From: Litoditis marina
Taxonomy: Eukaryota; Nematoda; Chromadorea; Rhabditida; Rhabditidae
Assembly (NCBI GenBank): GCA_964036275.1
Contig: OZ038439.1
Coordinates: forward strand, 3,061,142-3,125,141
Length of the DNA stretch: 64,000 nt
Reading direction: 5' to 3'
In this document: one piece after another, positions 42,642 through 53,600 of the stretch
Layout: each line of letters opens with the position of its first letter
Numbering within the stretch: position 1 is the first letter of the stretch
The notes under the pieces: model-generated
What the model saw: the letters and a program-made list of their open reading frames with translations, nothing else
Told to the model about the DNA's origin: nothing
Database searches by the model: none
Translations under genes and position numbers: made by a program

Positions 42642-44803
42642 TTTTTTAGGTTCAGAAGAAAATAGAACTATCACTCAAAACAGCCTGAATCCCCTCGAAC
42701 ATACGCTATTGTTCCACTATTATATTTTGCCAGAATATGCATGTTGTGGAATAGTGTACACAGCGAGAGACACAGGATGGGATCAAAATGCTGGAATGAT
42801 ATAGAATAGAATAGAATGAAATTTCATTCGCGACTGAACACGTGACATTCCACATAATATGTGGCACTCCAAAGGGGTAAATTGAGAGAAAAGTTGAGGA
42901 GAAAAGAGTATGGTTACCCTGATTCGCGCAAATAAGGTTACATGCAACTGGACAGATGTAGCATACGTACGCAGGAATCAATAGGTCCGTGGTTTGGTTT
43001 TCACTACTATGAGAAAAAAGAAACTGTGTCGCCTTCAACAGATGTCTAGCTGATGGTTAATTTTTCTATCTATTCAATATTTCAGAGATCGTTTGTAGAA
43101 GCGGAACACATTCTTCACAATATCGACTGTTCTCCGCCTTCTGGTCTTCGGTTCTTATCCCAAATATATCGCAAATGTTTGTTGTGCAGTTTGACTCAGT
43201 GCGTACCGAAGCCTTTGTATGACGTGAAATTGATGATCATACCAAATGTTTTTCTAGCTCTGGTTTAACTTCACTCATTTACCGTTCAAAGCACGGGAAC
43301 ATACTGGAGAGTCGTCCAATTTATATTTAGGTAAGTGATTCGCTGTTTTGGCACAAGCCAATACGGTCGGTTTTGCTCTATTCCGCTGTGTTTGTAGTTT
43401 GAGTTGGTATTTTGATCAGCGTTCGAAAAATCAAACTACAACTCAGTCATGTTCACCTATATACTCATATTCCAGAATTGGTTATTCCCTGCGAGACCCT
43501 GAACTGTCCATTTCCACAACGTCGTTGGGACAATAGGCAGATGCTTCAGGTAGCCGTGGTCAGTATTTTCTCAAAAAAGAGCGCGTTCACATTGTACAAC
43601 CAAAGGGTTTATAGTTTGATACCGTCATAGTTCAGTCGGATTTCAGTAACTGCGCTGTGTCTATCTCATTTTCAATATACATTGCATTGTTTACCACGTT
43701 TTGTTATAAATACCACAATTCCGAAGTGCAATTTGTCAGCTAACAGAACTTTGGATTAGTTACTTGTTTTGAGAGAATAGTTTCGCTGTAGTACTGTAGT
43801 CTATGTAAAAACCGCCGGAACAAATTTCGTTGTGTTTAAAACTTTGACATCTTCACCAAACCCAAAAGTTTTACTGGCACTTTGCCAAAATCTACAACCT
43901 TTCATGATGTCTAGATAGCGTTTAAGATATCAATGTTTTGTGATGTTTAAAAGTGTTGATCTTTGTGAAAACAGTTTACGAATTGAAGTAAACATTCGAT
44001 AATATTTTTTTTTCATTTTTCAGAAGATAAAATTTTCAACCAAGCATCCGGTGCCTTTCTTATCTTTGAAAACGCCCCATCTGACCGGCTTATAGAATAA
44101 ATTGTGATATGAAAATTCATTGCACTTTCAACAACCACTTTCTTTATTGTCGTTTCCAATCACCTAAAAACTTTTGTGATACAACTCCATCGCAAATTTT
44201 TATGGAGTTTGAGGAGTACTTGTGTATTAATGTTATTCACTGTGCTCTCCTAGGAGTCCTATGAGTTGCCTTTCAAACAACTTTCAAGTGAGAACAACTT
44301 GTTCAAATCTTCAGAGTTTTAATTGTTTTTCTCTCAACTCTTGTTACGAAACTGTTCAGCACGTTTCAGTTTGGTTTTGAACGGTTTCCAATTTGTTTGT
44401 GATACACAGATGTCACGTCACTAAACGTATATAGTTCGTTTCACCAATCGATGACTTTCTACAGTAATCTTTCGAAAATTCAAACGCATTTATCTAGTCA
44501 ACAAACAGGATCTATGATTCACTGTTTCGTAGGCTAGTAGTAACCAGAGTGGAAAACGAAATCACGAAGTTTAAACTATGTACAACACCTAAAGATATGA
44601 TAAATTCACTTAGAAGTTTCATAATCTTACTGTAGAGGGCTATTGTTTCGTGAAACAGACTATAGTACAAACGCATCAAATGCCTAATTTGTTCAGCACG
44701 TTTCTGTTCGTTGTTGGACGTGTCCCAATGTTGGTATGTTCACAGGTTCAAGTCATTTGACTGAAAGTGTGGTAGAAAGACCTAATACAACTAATTTTGT
44801 CAG
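42642..44803. other. Gene-poor AT-rich interval
   Basis: I see no supported gene. Two short plus-strand segments follow acceptor-like sites: 43086 onward (after atatttcag; DCSPPSGLRF) and about 43474 onward (after tattccag; CETLNCPFPQRRWD). The second resembles the start of exon 3 of the downstream gene (CASLKCPTG). They could be relic exons of a decayed paralogue, but no frame joins them. The 15-mer tgttcagcacgtttc occurs twice (44351 and 44692). Confidence 0.4.
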
Positions 44804-44809
44804 TTTCAG
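44804..44809 (+). promoter_or_regulatory. Acceptor TTTCAG directly before the ShKT gene ATG
   Basis: TTTCAG abuts the ATG at 44810. In nematodes this placement usually marks a spliced-leader trans-splice site or the end of a 5' UTR intron. It is the reason for choosing this start. Confidence 0.6.
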
Positions 44810-46343
44810 ATGTATTCTGTCGCCTTCGTATCCGCTCTCGTTCTTTCTGTGTCTGCTGTTCGTTTCGACGTCGCCTGCACCGCAGCCGAGTCTGGAGGAC
44901 GTACGTTTTTACCTTTGGTTCACATCACATTTGTTCATCAAAGAGGGAAAGAAAAGAAAATAAACATGAGAGGGCTGTTCAACAGAAACAGATTGATACT
45001 CATACTAACAAACCGTATTTGCATACGGTTCAAATGGCTCAGTCTTTTATGGCGCGCAACGCTATCTTTAGGTACCCGGGGTACCTAAACTAGCTTTTCA
45101 TTTTGCCTTCGAACGTTATTCAAATCACGATACAATACTGTTGACGTAATGCTGCTGTTCGGACGTTTTCTGCGTCTCCTACGTTGGCCGTACGGAAAAC
45201 ATATTAAACTTTAAAAAAATCTGCTAAGTGGGTGCTGTTGCGGAGCAAATGACTTTCGAGGTACTGTACCAAAACAAGTGAAACCTAATTTTAACCTTAA
45301 TCTCGTTCTTAGCTTGTATGAACGGACAATGTACTAATGGATATGTGTGTTCCACTGATGGACAGTACTGCTGTCCCCCTCCTACTACCGCCGGTCCCAC
45401 TACTTCGGCACCCACGACCACCAAGTCAAGCAACCCTTGCGATGGCCCGCGTACCGGTGGGTAACTGTGACATCCAATAATGTGATAAATGTTTCACGCA
45501 AAAGTCTAACGACAGTGCAACAATCCTGTGAACATATTATACTGACATTAATGAAGCTGAACAGAAAAATGACATATGTTTGTTTTGTTCCAACAAATCA
45601 CGGAACAGCAAAAAAAGTTGATATTGTGGCTGACTACATGTTACGATTACACCATGTGTGTCGTGCGAGTATGTGTAAACGTTTATGAAGTTTAACAAAT
45701 AATGAAAAGTCTCATCACTATTGCTAAAAACGTATGATCCAAGGTCTTTTTCACGAGTTATCAACGTACTGTGTCATACTTATTTTACCTTTGCAGTATG
45801 TGCCTCTCTAAAATGTCCCACTGGGTTCTTCTGTATGATGGATGAGTTCTGCTGTCCTGACAGTATGCAAACAATTACCATGGGATGCCAAGATGCTTCT
45901 CCTCAGTAAGTGAGAAGTGGTCTTCGTATTGTTCACATAGTTTGTCCTGTGTTTCTTTTTTACAGTAACAAATATCGATCTCAGTTGTCACAATCTTCTG
46001 ATAATACGAACATTCAATCAGGTCCACTTCTCTTATGATTTATTTCTAATTGACAGTCCAATGCCAAACTAATTGAACAGCGCGGGAGTCGTTCAACGGC
46101 GATGCTGTTTTGCCCATTTATAGATGTGCGAAAATCTTCACTAGCAATATCGTTCAAGAATAAATAGTCAGTGTTATATCGCTATACCGAACACAAGAAA
46201 TGTACAACGATAATTTTCTCAGTGTATTGACATTACATTGTTCCAGCTGCCCCCAGTGGGCTGCCAATGGCTTCTGTACCAACCCCTTCTACACCCCCGA
46301 TTACATCAAGCAAGAATGCGCGAAGACCTGTGGAAAGTGCTAG
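44810..46343 (+). CDS. Secreted protein with two Cys-rich modules and a C-terminal ShKT domain
   Basis: Four exons, 44810-44900, 45313-45450, 45797-45905 and 46247-46343, join in frame (435 nt, 144 residues). All introns are GT-AG. Exon 1 encodes a signal peptide (MYSVAFVSALVLSVSAV). Exon 2 encodes CMNGQCTNGYVC followed by YCCP and a Thr/Pro linker. Exon 3 encodes a second module, CASLKCPTGFFC followed by FCCP. Both exons start in phase 1 and both modules fit C-x4-C-x2-G-[YF]-x-C-x4/5-[YF]-C-C-P, so one exon probably arose by duplication of the other. Exon 4 completes a six-cysteine ShKT (SXC) domain with CPQWAANGFC, YIKQEC, AKTC and GKC; its first cysteine (GCQD) is in exon 3. ShKT domains occur in many secreted nematode proteins, so the role here is open. 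A cryptic acceptor (ttttttacag, 45965) lies in intron 3. Confidence 0.87.
45067..45089. other. 23 bp near-perfect palindrome in intron 1 of the ShKT gene
   Basis: TTTAGGTACCC and GGGTACCTAAA flank a single G. The arms match the hairpin arms in the TTAA element at 23703-23737 (TTTAGGTGCCC) except for one base, so it may be a remnant of a related element. Confidence 0.7.
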
Positions 46344-47295
46344 ATGATGATCTCTCCAAAATGTTTTCGAAAACATTTAGACCCTAATAACCAAAAAAAT
46401 AATCTTGCTCTGTACGTATATTTTCTGTGATAAACCTTGAATTATAGTTTGCACTTGGTCATCAACACACTCGACAAACAAAAGTGTTCTTGTTTCAGGT
46501 ATAAAAGTTGCCTAGGAGTAATCTCGGTTAAACCAAATCGAAAAGCCAGTTTTCGAAGCAAGCAAAGAGATGATTATTCATGTTTAACAAGCGCCAGATG
46601 AAACATTCGCGAAAACTTGAAAATACGACGGTGATACTGGTTAATGCTGCATGAACATTTTGAACGTAGAAATGTGCAATGCGTGCTACATTTTACGTGT
46701 GAATCGTTCGAGAGATCGTATTTTCGTTTTTTTCTCTCTCAAAACTTGAAACACTCCTTGTATTCCCAATTCTTAAAAACGGCGAAGTTCAGCAATTTGT
46801 GATAATATTCATTATGGAAAACAAACAATATTTCAAAATATCAGAGATTCGGTTGAAGGGTTGAAGCTCTTTTTTGGGTGTTTACGAGACAATTCAAGAT
46901 TACGAAAAAATGATATCATTCACTATCAGGCATGATTTGAAGGGGATTAGAGAGAAATGCTGATAAAGGCCTAGTACCATCTGATACACTAATACAATGA
47001 CAGGAAATCACGTGCATGCCCAATAGAGAAGTTGCTTTCGTCCGCGGCCCTTCTCCTTTCCGAACTACAAGAAATGTGCATAAGATACGATAAACTAATA
47101 AAAATGTACTAAAAACAACACTTGATTTTTTGAAAGGTATTTTCACAATTTGCACATATGTCAAAAAATAACCAGCAGTTTTACATTTGAAATTCTGCCT
47201 TGAATATTCGAACTCATGATGTGTTATAAGTCTTTGAACGATTTGTATCAATTCAAACAACAATACATCGGTTAACTTTGATCTTTGACCTCATG
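46344..47295. other. Interval between two convergent genes
   Basis: This is the 3' flank of both the ShKT gene and the chemoreceptor gene. The first carries AATAAC/AATAAT-like polyadenylation candidates near 46385-46402. A 115-codon minus-strand frame (46916-47263) has no recognisable domain and lies just past the chemoreceptor stop, so I do not call it. Confidence 0.5.
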
Positions 47296-49332
47296 TCAAG
47301 TGCGAGCTCGAATCCAAGTCACAGAGGGTGGGTTCACAACAACTTCGTTGTTTCCGAACAGGGAGAAAAACGCCGCTTTATGTCGCGCGCGAATTGCCCG
47401 CGCGGCCTTTTGATACGGATCGATATATATCAAATTCACTACGGCCATTTGTACGTTAAACAACATGAGCGGAGTCAGGGTAATGAGAAATAGAGGGTAT
47501 CTGGAATATTAAAAGCGTTTGGTTACAGTTGCAGTTTGAATTCCTGTTTAAAAATATTCCAACTGAACTAATCGGAACTAAACCAAGCTGTTTCCATATA
47601 ATGGTCTTGTATTCAACCGCACTCATTGATTTTGAGTATACAACATGCGGTGATGGCTCAATTTTTATTCAAACTAAAGAATATCACAATTTGTCAAGTC
47701 TTTCACTGTTTCTCAAAAATAACCTTTTCCCGTTGAATTTCAAATGTTTTCATTCCTTCAATTTTTTATCACGTCTTCACTTTTCGGCATTCAAAACTCC
47801 TGAGCAAGTACCAGTGTCAAACTCACTGTGAAATCCAGGGTTCGTTGCAGATCATGAGAATCACAATAACTGTGGGTGTTGTGAACATATTCACCACAGC
47901 GATAAGAAAGTATCCGGTTATCACAAAAGACAGTTTCTTCAAGATCGAGTAGGTAGTTTTCGAAAGAGTATTCTGTTGTTTTTGCACGTTGCGGAGAGTT
48001 CTGTAAATATATTTTTTGTTATGCCAGATTGAACAACAAATCACTTCTTGTTTTGGGTGTCTAAATGTGAATTGAACCAAATGAAAACCGTTATTCGAAA
48101 ACTAAGTTGCGTTATATTTCGTCTTCAATTATTCCTAGTCGTACAATAATAACTCTAAACTCCAGGTTGCATTGTAAATAATGTAAAATAGAGACATTCC
48201 GGATAAAATATACTAGTTTTTGTAAAAACTCAAACTTTCAGGGTAAATTGAACTTCTCGTTCTGTTTTTTTGTTAGTCCTCGTTCTGTTTTTTCGTTACT
48301 CACTGTAGGATGGTGAGACTGCCAGTGAGAGCAAAACATGCCATTCCGAATGTGCATTCGTAGATGAGAAGCAGCGACGGCTCTCTGTCAAACTGAAATA
48401 CAATAGTTATGACTTACTCTTCAGAATGTCCCCTCTACAGTGCTGCAAAGAGTTCTGTTAGCAAGTTTCAATAGTAAATTAGGTTGACTCTGACTAAACA
48501 GAGGTAGATGTACTCAAGCTCTGTTCACCCACATCGCTTAGTTATTGGCCTAGTTGCGGTAACTACATGCAAACGTTGTTTTTTTCACAGTTCGTTCTTG
48601 CTGACGTATATAAAACACATTGTAAAAATCTCATTGAAGGGAGGAACATAATTCTGTTGTAGTTCAATCTTGACATTCTCATAATTTAAGAAACTGAACC
48701 GAAAAGAATCAAACGGAATTTTTGACTGAATGCTAAAATATAGTTACCTTGTGTAACTTAGCAGCAAACCCTGCTAGCAGCCGGAGCAAGTGTTCCGGCG
48801 TGTGTGGTGGAAAACCGGGGTCCCATCTGGCCCCCGTTAGATATAGCACGGAATTAAAGACGAAAAAGGTGACAGAAAATACTCCAAACACTAGATAGAA
48901 CTGATAAATGTAGTTTTCCTTGTTGATATGTGTGACCGCAATGATGTTGAAAGTTAACGAGAATATAACCGCCAGTAGAATAAGAGCCAAGAAACACAGT
49001 GCAAAATACAGTAACAAAGTGGTTACCGCTGCACTTTTCACTAGTAAACCGTTGTTCAGAACAATCGGGAAGGGGTATATGTAGTACGGTTGAAGCACTA
49101 CCGCTATGTAGGTGGAGAATATGGCTGGTATTAGCGCCATAGCCAGGAGCACGTTTTTATAGGACTGGTACGCGCGGTTACTGTATTTTCTGACGACGTG
49201 GATTGTGAATAGAGCACATATGTCACTCAGACCAGCAAAGATGTAGAAAGAAACAGTTTGTAGTGAGAAGAATCTGTGTTTCACGTGGTATTGGATAGCC
49301 TGCTCAAAATCGGACAGGTAGGTGAAGTTCAT
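47296..49332 (-). CDS. Seven-helix nematode chemoreceptor (Srh/Sri-like GPCR)
   Basis: Four exons on the minus strand, 49332-48748, 48392-48304, 48000-47827 and 47500-47296, join in frame to 350 codons plus stop, normal for nematode serpentine receptors. Introns are GT-AG (gtaact, gtgagt, gtgagt donors; tatttcag, atttacag, attccag acceptors). Helices: TM1 about residues 21-50 (VSFYIFAGLSDICALF), TM2 (SYKNVLLAMALIPAIF), TM3 (LLLYFALCFLALILL), TM4 (YLVFGVFSVTFFVFNS), TM5 at the start of exon 2 (PSLLLIYECTFGMACF), TM6 in exon 3 (LSFVITGYFLIAVVNM) and TM7 in exon 4 (PLFLITLTPLMLF), followed by DPYQKA and a basic tail. QPYYIYPFPIVLNNGLL resembles the P...P...G pattern of the Srh/Sri group. The ATG lies 7 nt after a tcttacag acceptor. 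It is probably a chemosensory receptor of sensory neurons. The subfamily is an inference; the gene structure is firm. Confidence 0.87.
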
Positions 49333-50616
49333 TGTCACCTGTAAGAGAAATATGTAGTACTCAGTTCGCTTTCACAGAAAAAAAGTGCAACATCAAGAAA
49401 TTTGAGCAAATGTTAGCTAATTAAATACAAAGGAATGTCTTCATTAGAGTCTTCATTGCAAAGCATAACTACATCTCAACACTTGAATTCAGTCGCTGCA
49501 AAAATGCAACTTAAATACAAAGTCTTAAAAGTCAAAAAATGTGTAAAGGTTTTACCTATATATTGATTATGTTCACACAATAGATGAACTGTGAAACTGC
49601 TTGTAAAAAAGAACAACTAAGATGGTACCCGTCGGAGTATCATTTTGAACGGATGGTTTGTTAAAGGAGACCGGAGAGCAACATGGTTTCTCGTAAAGCT
49701 GCTGTATCCTACTTTTGATTGGACGCGTTGCGTGTCGCTCTGCATTGTCATGTGAATGTCACGTGGGCTGATCAAACTAATATACAAGTTATTTGTGTAT
49801 TCTGATCGCAATACAGTTAAAAGCAGCCCGAAACAAAACCTCTGCTCAAGTTGTATTCCGGTCTCCTTTAAGGCGTCAACGACCATATTCAAAGTTTGAT
49901 AGAAAGAATGCAGTGAAGCAGTAACGTTGTTCTCATTAAAACATGGCAATGATGACACAAGATTTGAGAATGTCTTCTTTTGAATTTCATATTGAAAAAA
50001 GTATAATCAAGCATTACGTAAGCTCATCTCAATAATGTTCTCAGAAAACACTTGATGCGTGTAATTATGATCATAGAGTTTATATCGGAAGCTAGCGTAC
50101 TGTAAATCGGCAATTATATATCTCAAGCATTCGGAAATGCGGAAGTTGCGGTGGAAATATGTGGTGAATACGAAGGTGTAGGTAGTGAACTATCCAGTAT
50201 TTCCACAGAAATGTCGAATGACGACTTAAATCAATGGTATAAAACTACCAACGCGGTAGATCGAACAACATACAGATTTCTTTCTTGTCGCCTAAGTGTG
50301 AAATCGTTGTGTGAAAATCGTTTGATTTTTATGTGATATTTGTGTTTGTGTGTGCAATCCATCTAGAAAGTGTGTTTCACCCATTTATAATTACCTACAG
50401 TATTTACTTTCAAACAGATATTGGACGGTACAAATCCACCGAAAGGTTCAAATTTTACTACGTTGTTCTTCACCCTTAGTACCACGACATATTTACCTTC
50501 CACTTCTAAAGAGCCTATTTGTAAAAATCTTCAATGTACACTCTATGTGATGTTTTAAGAAACTATTTCATGTTACAGATGTTCGAAATAAGCATATTTT
50601 ATATATTAGATAACAA
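49333..50616. other. Interval upstream of the chemoreceptor, downstream of the lectin gene
   Basis: About 1.3 kb separates two genes on the same strand. It presumably holds the chemoreceptor promoter. Apart from the 203 bp TTAA-flanked element I see nothing recognisable; the 113-codon minus-strand frame at 49617-49958 overlaps that element and has no domain. Confidence 0.5.
49665..49867. mobile_element. 203 bp MITE with TTAA target duplication
   Basis: Perfect 11 bp terminal inverted repeats AGGAGACCGGA / TCCGGTCTCCT are flanked by TTAA on both sides (49661-49664 and 49868-49871). It has no coding capacity. Its end (AGG) and target site resemble those of the 2551 bp element in the satellite, so both may use the same type of transposase. 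Confidence 0.75.
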
Positions 50617-53600
50617 TCATTTTGCCGTGAAAGAAGCCGAGAATCCTTGCGAGGAGGAATATTCGTCGGTGTTGAATTCGACAAACATTTCACTGGAGGT
50701 AGAAGTCACAGATTGGCCGGTCCACGTTCCATAAAACCTGAAATTAAACCATTTCCAGTAAAAAACTATCAAAACTATTGGTAACAAACATCACAATCAA
50801 AATACATGTAGTTTGTTCTTTTTCCAAATCAAGTTTTTCGATTTTCTCGGAAAAATAGCCAATGCATAGTTTGTTTTTCGCCGATGAAAACGAAATAAAT
50901 TATGAACTACCTTTCCGAGAAGAGAAAGTGTCGTGACTCTCGAATGAAGAGGAACAAATTAAGAAGAACAATGAATCTCAAATTTAAAAAAAAACTGTGA
51001 ATTTTACGTAAATAACCTTCCAAGAAGTGGAAAATTCGAGTCAGGCCCATCATAGATGGTGACCTCGTCATGAGCATTCCAAGTGTGGAAGAAGTCGAAA
51101 TGGAGTGTGATCCTGAAATACATATGAAACGAGTATTTTAAAATGCAGTAAAATATTACCTAGATACACCAGTTTCCAACTAACAGTTTGCTTTTGCAAA
51201 CCACAGTCACATAAGCATTTCGTGTTGTTTAGTTGACGGTACAATCTCCAAACAGAATCGTATAAAACGGCTTGGTTGAGTGGTTTTTCTATCGTTCGCA
51301 ACACCTCAGTCAGGTGATAATGGCAGCGGTTCATGATCAAACTACAAACATATCGGTTAGTTTTCACAGATTACACAGAAATTTACCAAAAATTTTCACT
51401 CGAGAGCTTGAGCCTGAAACACGACACTTCTCATAAAGTTTACCAAAACTAATCAATTCCCCACATTTAAAAAACGATTTGTTACACTTAAACTGACTCA
51501 CATCGTTCCAAATGAACTGAACAACTGATAACCGCAGTTAAAGGAGGAAGGGTAGGAGCCATTGTAGATACCGTTGTAGTTTGGACTTGTGATCTGAAAC
51601 TGAACCATTTTGAAAGGCGCAGTTTGTCTCCACTCGCCTCAAAGGGGTGATAACTTTTAGGACGACGAGTGCCTTAGTAAACCATCAAAAGCATGGAATC
51701 ATCAAAAGAGAGAGGGGCCCAACAATGGTGTCATTTGTACGAGCTACTCAAGAACGGCATAACTTATCGACACTGCAACGAAACGAGAAAAATATAGAGA
51801 GTCATTGTTTTAATGTGATGATCTCACAAAAAGGGAAAACATTTTGCCAATTAAGCTCACGGTAAATCACAATACACAGCTAAAAAACTCTGTCGGAAAC
51901 AGCAATCTCATGCATTATTTTCGAATTTCGTAACGTATCTAAACACAAAAGCTGTGACTTGTGATCTACCGTAGCAAAATGTTTTCCCTTTTTGTGGAAT
52001 CAGTGAAATAATCACTCTCTATATTTTTCTCTTTTTGTTGCAGTGTCTAGAAATTATGCCGTTTTTGAGTAGCTCGTACAAATCACTCCATTGTTGGCCC
52101 CCACTTTTTGTGGACATTCCGGAGGCATGCCTACATTTTAAATTAAAACATAAGAAAACTAACTGTTTTTGCTCATAAATGCATTGAAAAACATGAAGTT
52201 ATTCGGTCTAAGCGGTACTACAGTTTGGAGGTAAGCATAGTTGAGTCAACTTTGCACATTTCGCTAATTACATCATCTGAACATCCGAACCTCAGCACAC
52301 ATCAAGTTAAGATGAAGTTTCATTGTCATTTGACGACCCGCCAAATATTTCCATCATTTGAACAAATATTTAACGTCAACTTTGCACTTTTCAAAGATGA
52401 CGTTGGCGTACAGAATCCTTGATGACGTCATCAATAGAATTTGTATATCGAGATTGGAGTAAGTTCATGTCGTCGTATCATATTTCAAGTTTTACTTGAA
52501 TTGGTTAGGAATGAGCTGAGTTATAACAAAATTTGAATTTGCCCTCGCCGGAGAAAGAGTGAAAGAGTACACGAAATGAAGAGACGTAGAAACATTTCCA
52601 AACGCCGATAACTTGGGGGAGAGAAAACTTTTCCGAAAATTGTTGTTTCCTTGAGGTTTGAGGGGGAGACCCAGGATGGCCCACATTTTCAGTCAAATCT
52701 GTCCACACACAAAAAAATGCCAGAAGTACGCCCAAATGCCAGAAGTACAGGACAGAAAGACTCAACGAAAGTCCGCGCTCTGATTGAAGCGCATATCGTT
52801 ATAAATTAGCTCAAACTAAACCGATATTGAATAGGTTAATGTGCTTAGTGAGAGATGTACTCAAAACCGTTTCGACCCTGATTCAAAACGGTTTTGGGTT
52901 TTCTCAGAGGGTTGGGTCATCATCAGTTTAACCCCTCTGAGAAAATTAAAACAGGACGAAAAGATTTACTGACCGTCTTTTAGCGGAAAATTGAGAGAAA
53001 TTAACATTGCTCTTACTTCACTGCACATTTCAAGCTCGAAAGCTGGTATACGTATGAACCGATATTATTGTTATATTTATTTAAAACAAAAATATTTGTT
53101 GTCATTAAGACTTTTTGGATGTTATTATGGAAATGTGTGCTCAGTGAAAGGTGCCACTCAAAATCTTTTCGATCCTGATTCATTTTTACTCATTCTTTGT
53201 CAGAACACGGTGATAAGTTTTCTCGTACTGTTTTTCAAGCTCTCAGTGGGGTTCAACTGATGATGACCCAATCCTCTGAGAACAACACCAAAGTCGTCTT
53301 GAATCAGCGTCGAAACGATTTTGAGTGGCACCTTTCACTGAGCACATATTTCCATACTAAGCCGATATTGTTGAAATTTGGAAAGTAGGTTAGAAATGCC
53401 ATAGAAAAAACTCACAAATCATAAAAACGTTTGTTTTACATCAGTGAAGCTTTTTAAGGTAAAACCTGAAAAATGAAAGGGCGCAATAGCCGAACAAAAA
53501 ACAAATCACGCACACCGCTTCGCGCTGCGCACGATTGTTCGAAAAAATACCATAGCTACAACCGGTTTTTTTATCAAATAAACTGTGATCTTTTCCAAGT

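Noticed and set aside
46916..47263. 115-codon minus-strand frame after the chemoreceptor
   Set aside because: No domain, splice context or similarity. The receptor already ends with a complete TM7 exon and a stop at 47296.
51068..51367. 99-codon minus-strand frame between the CUB2 exons
   Set aside because: Only its last part overlaps a real exon (51112-51017), in another frame. The rest is intron with decoy acceptor sites.
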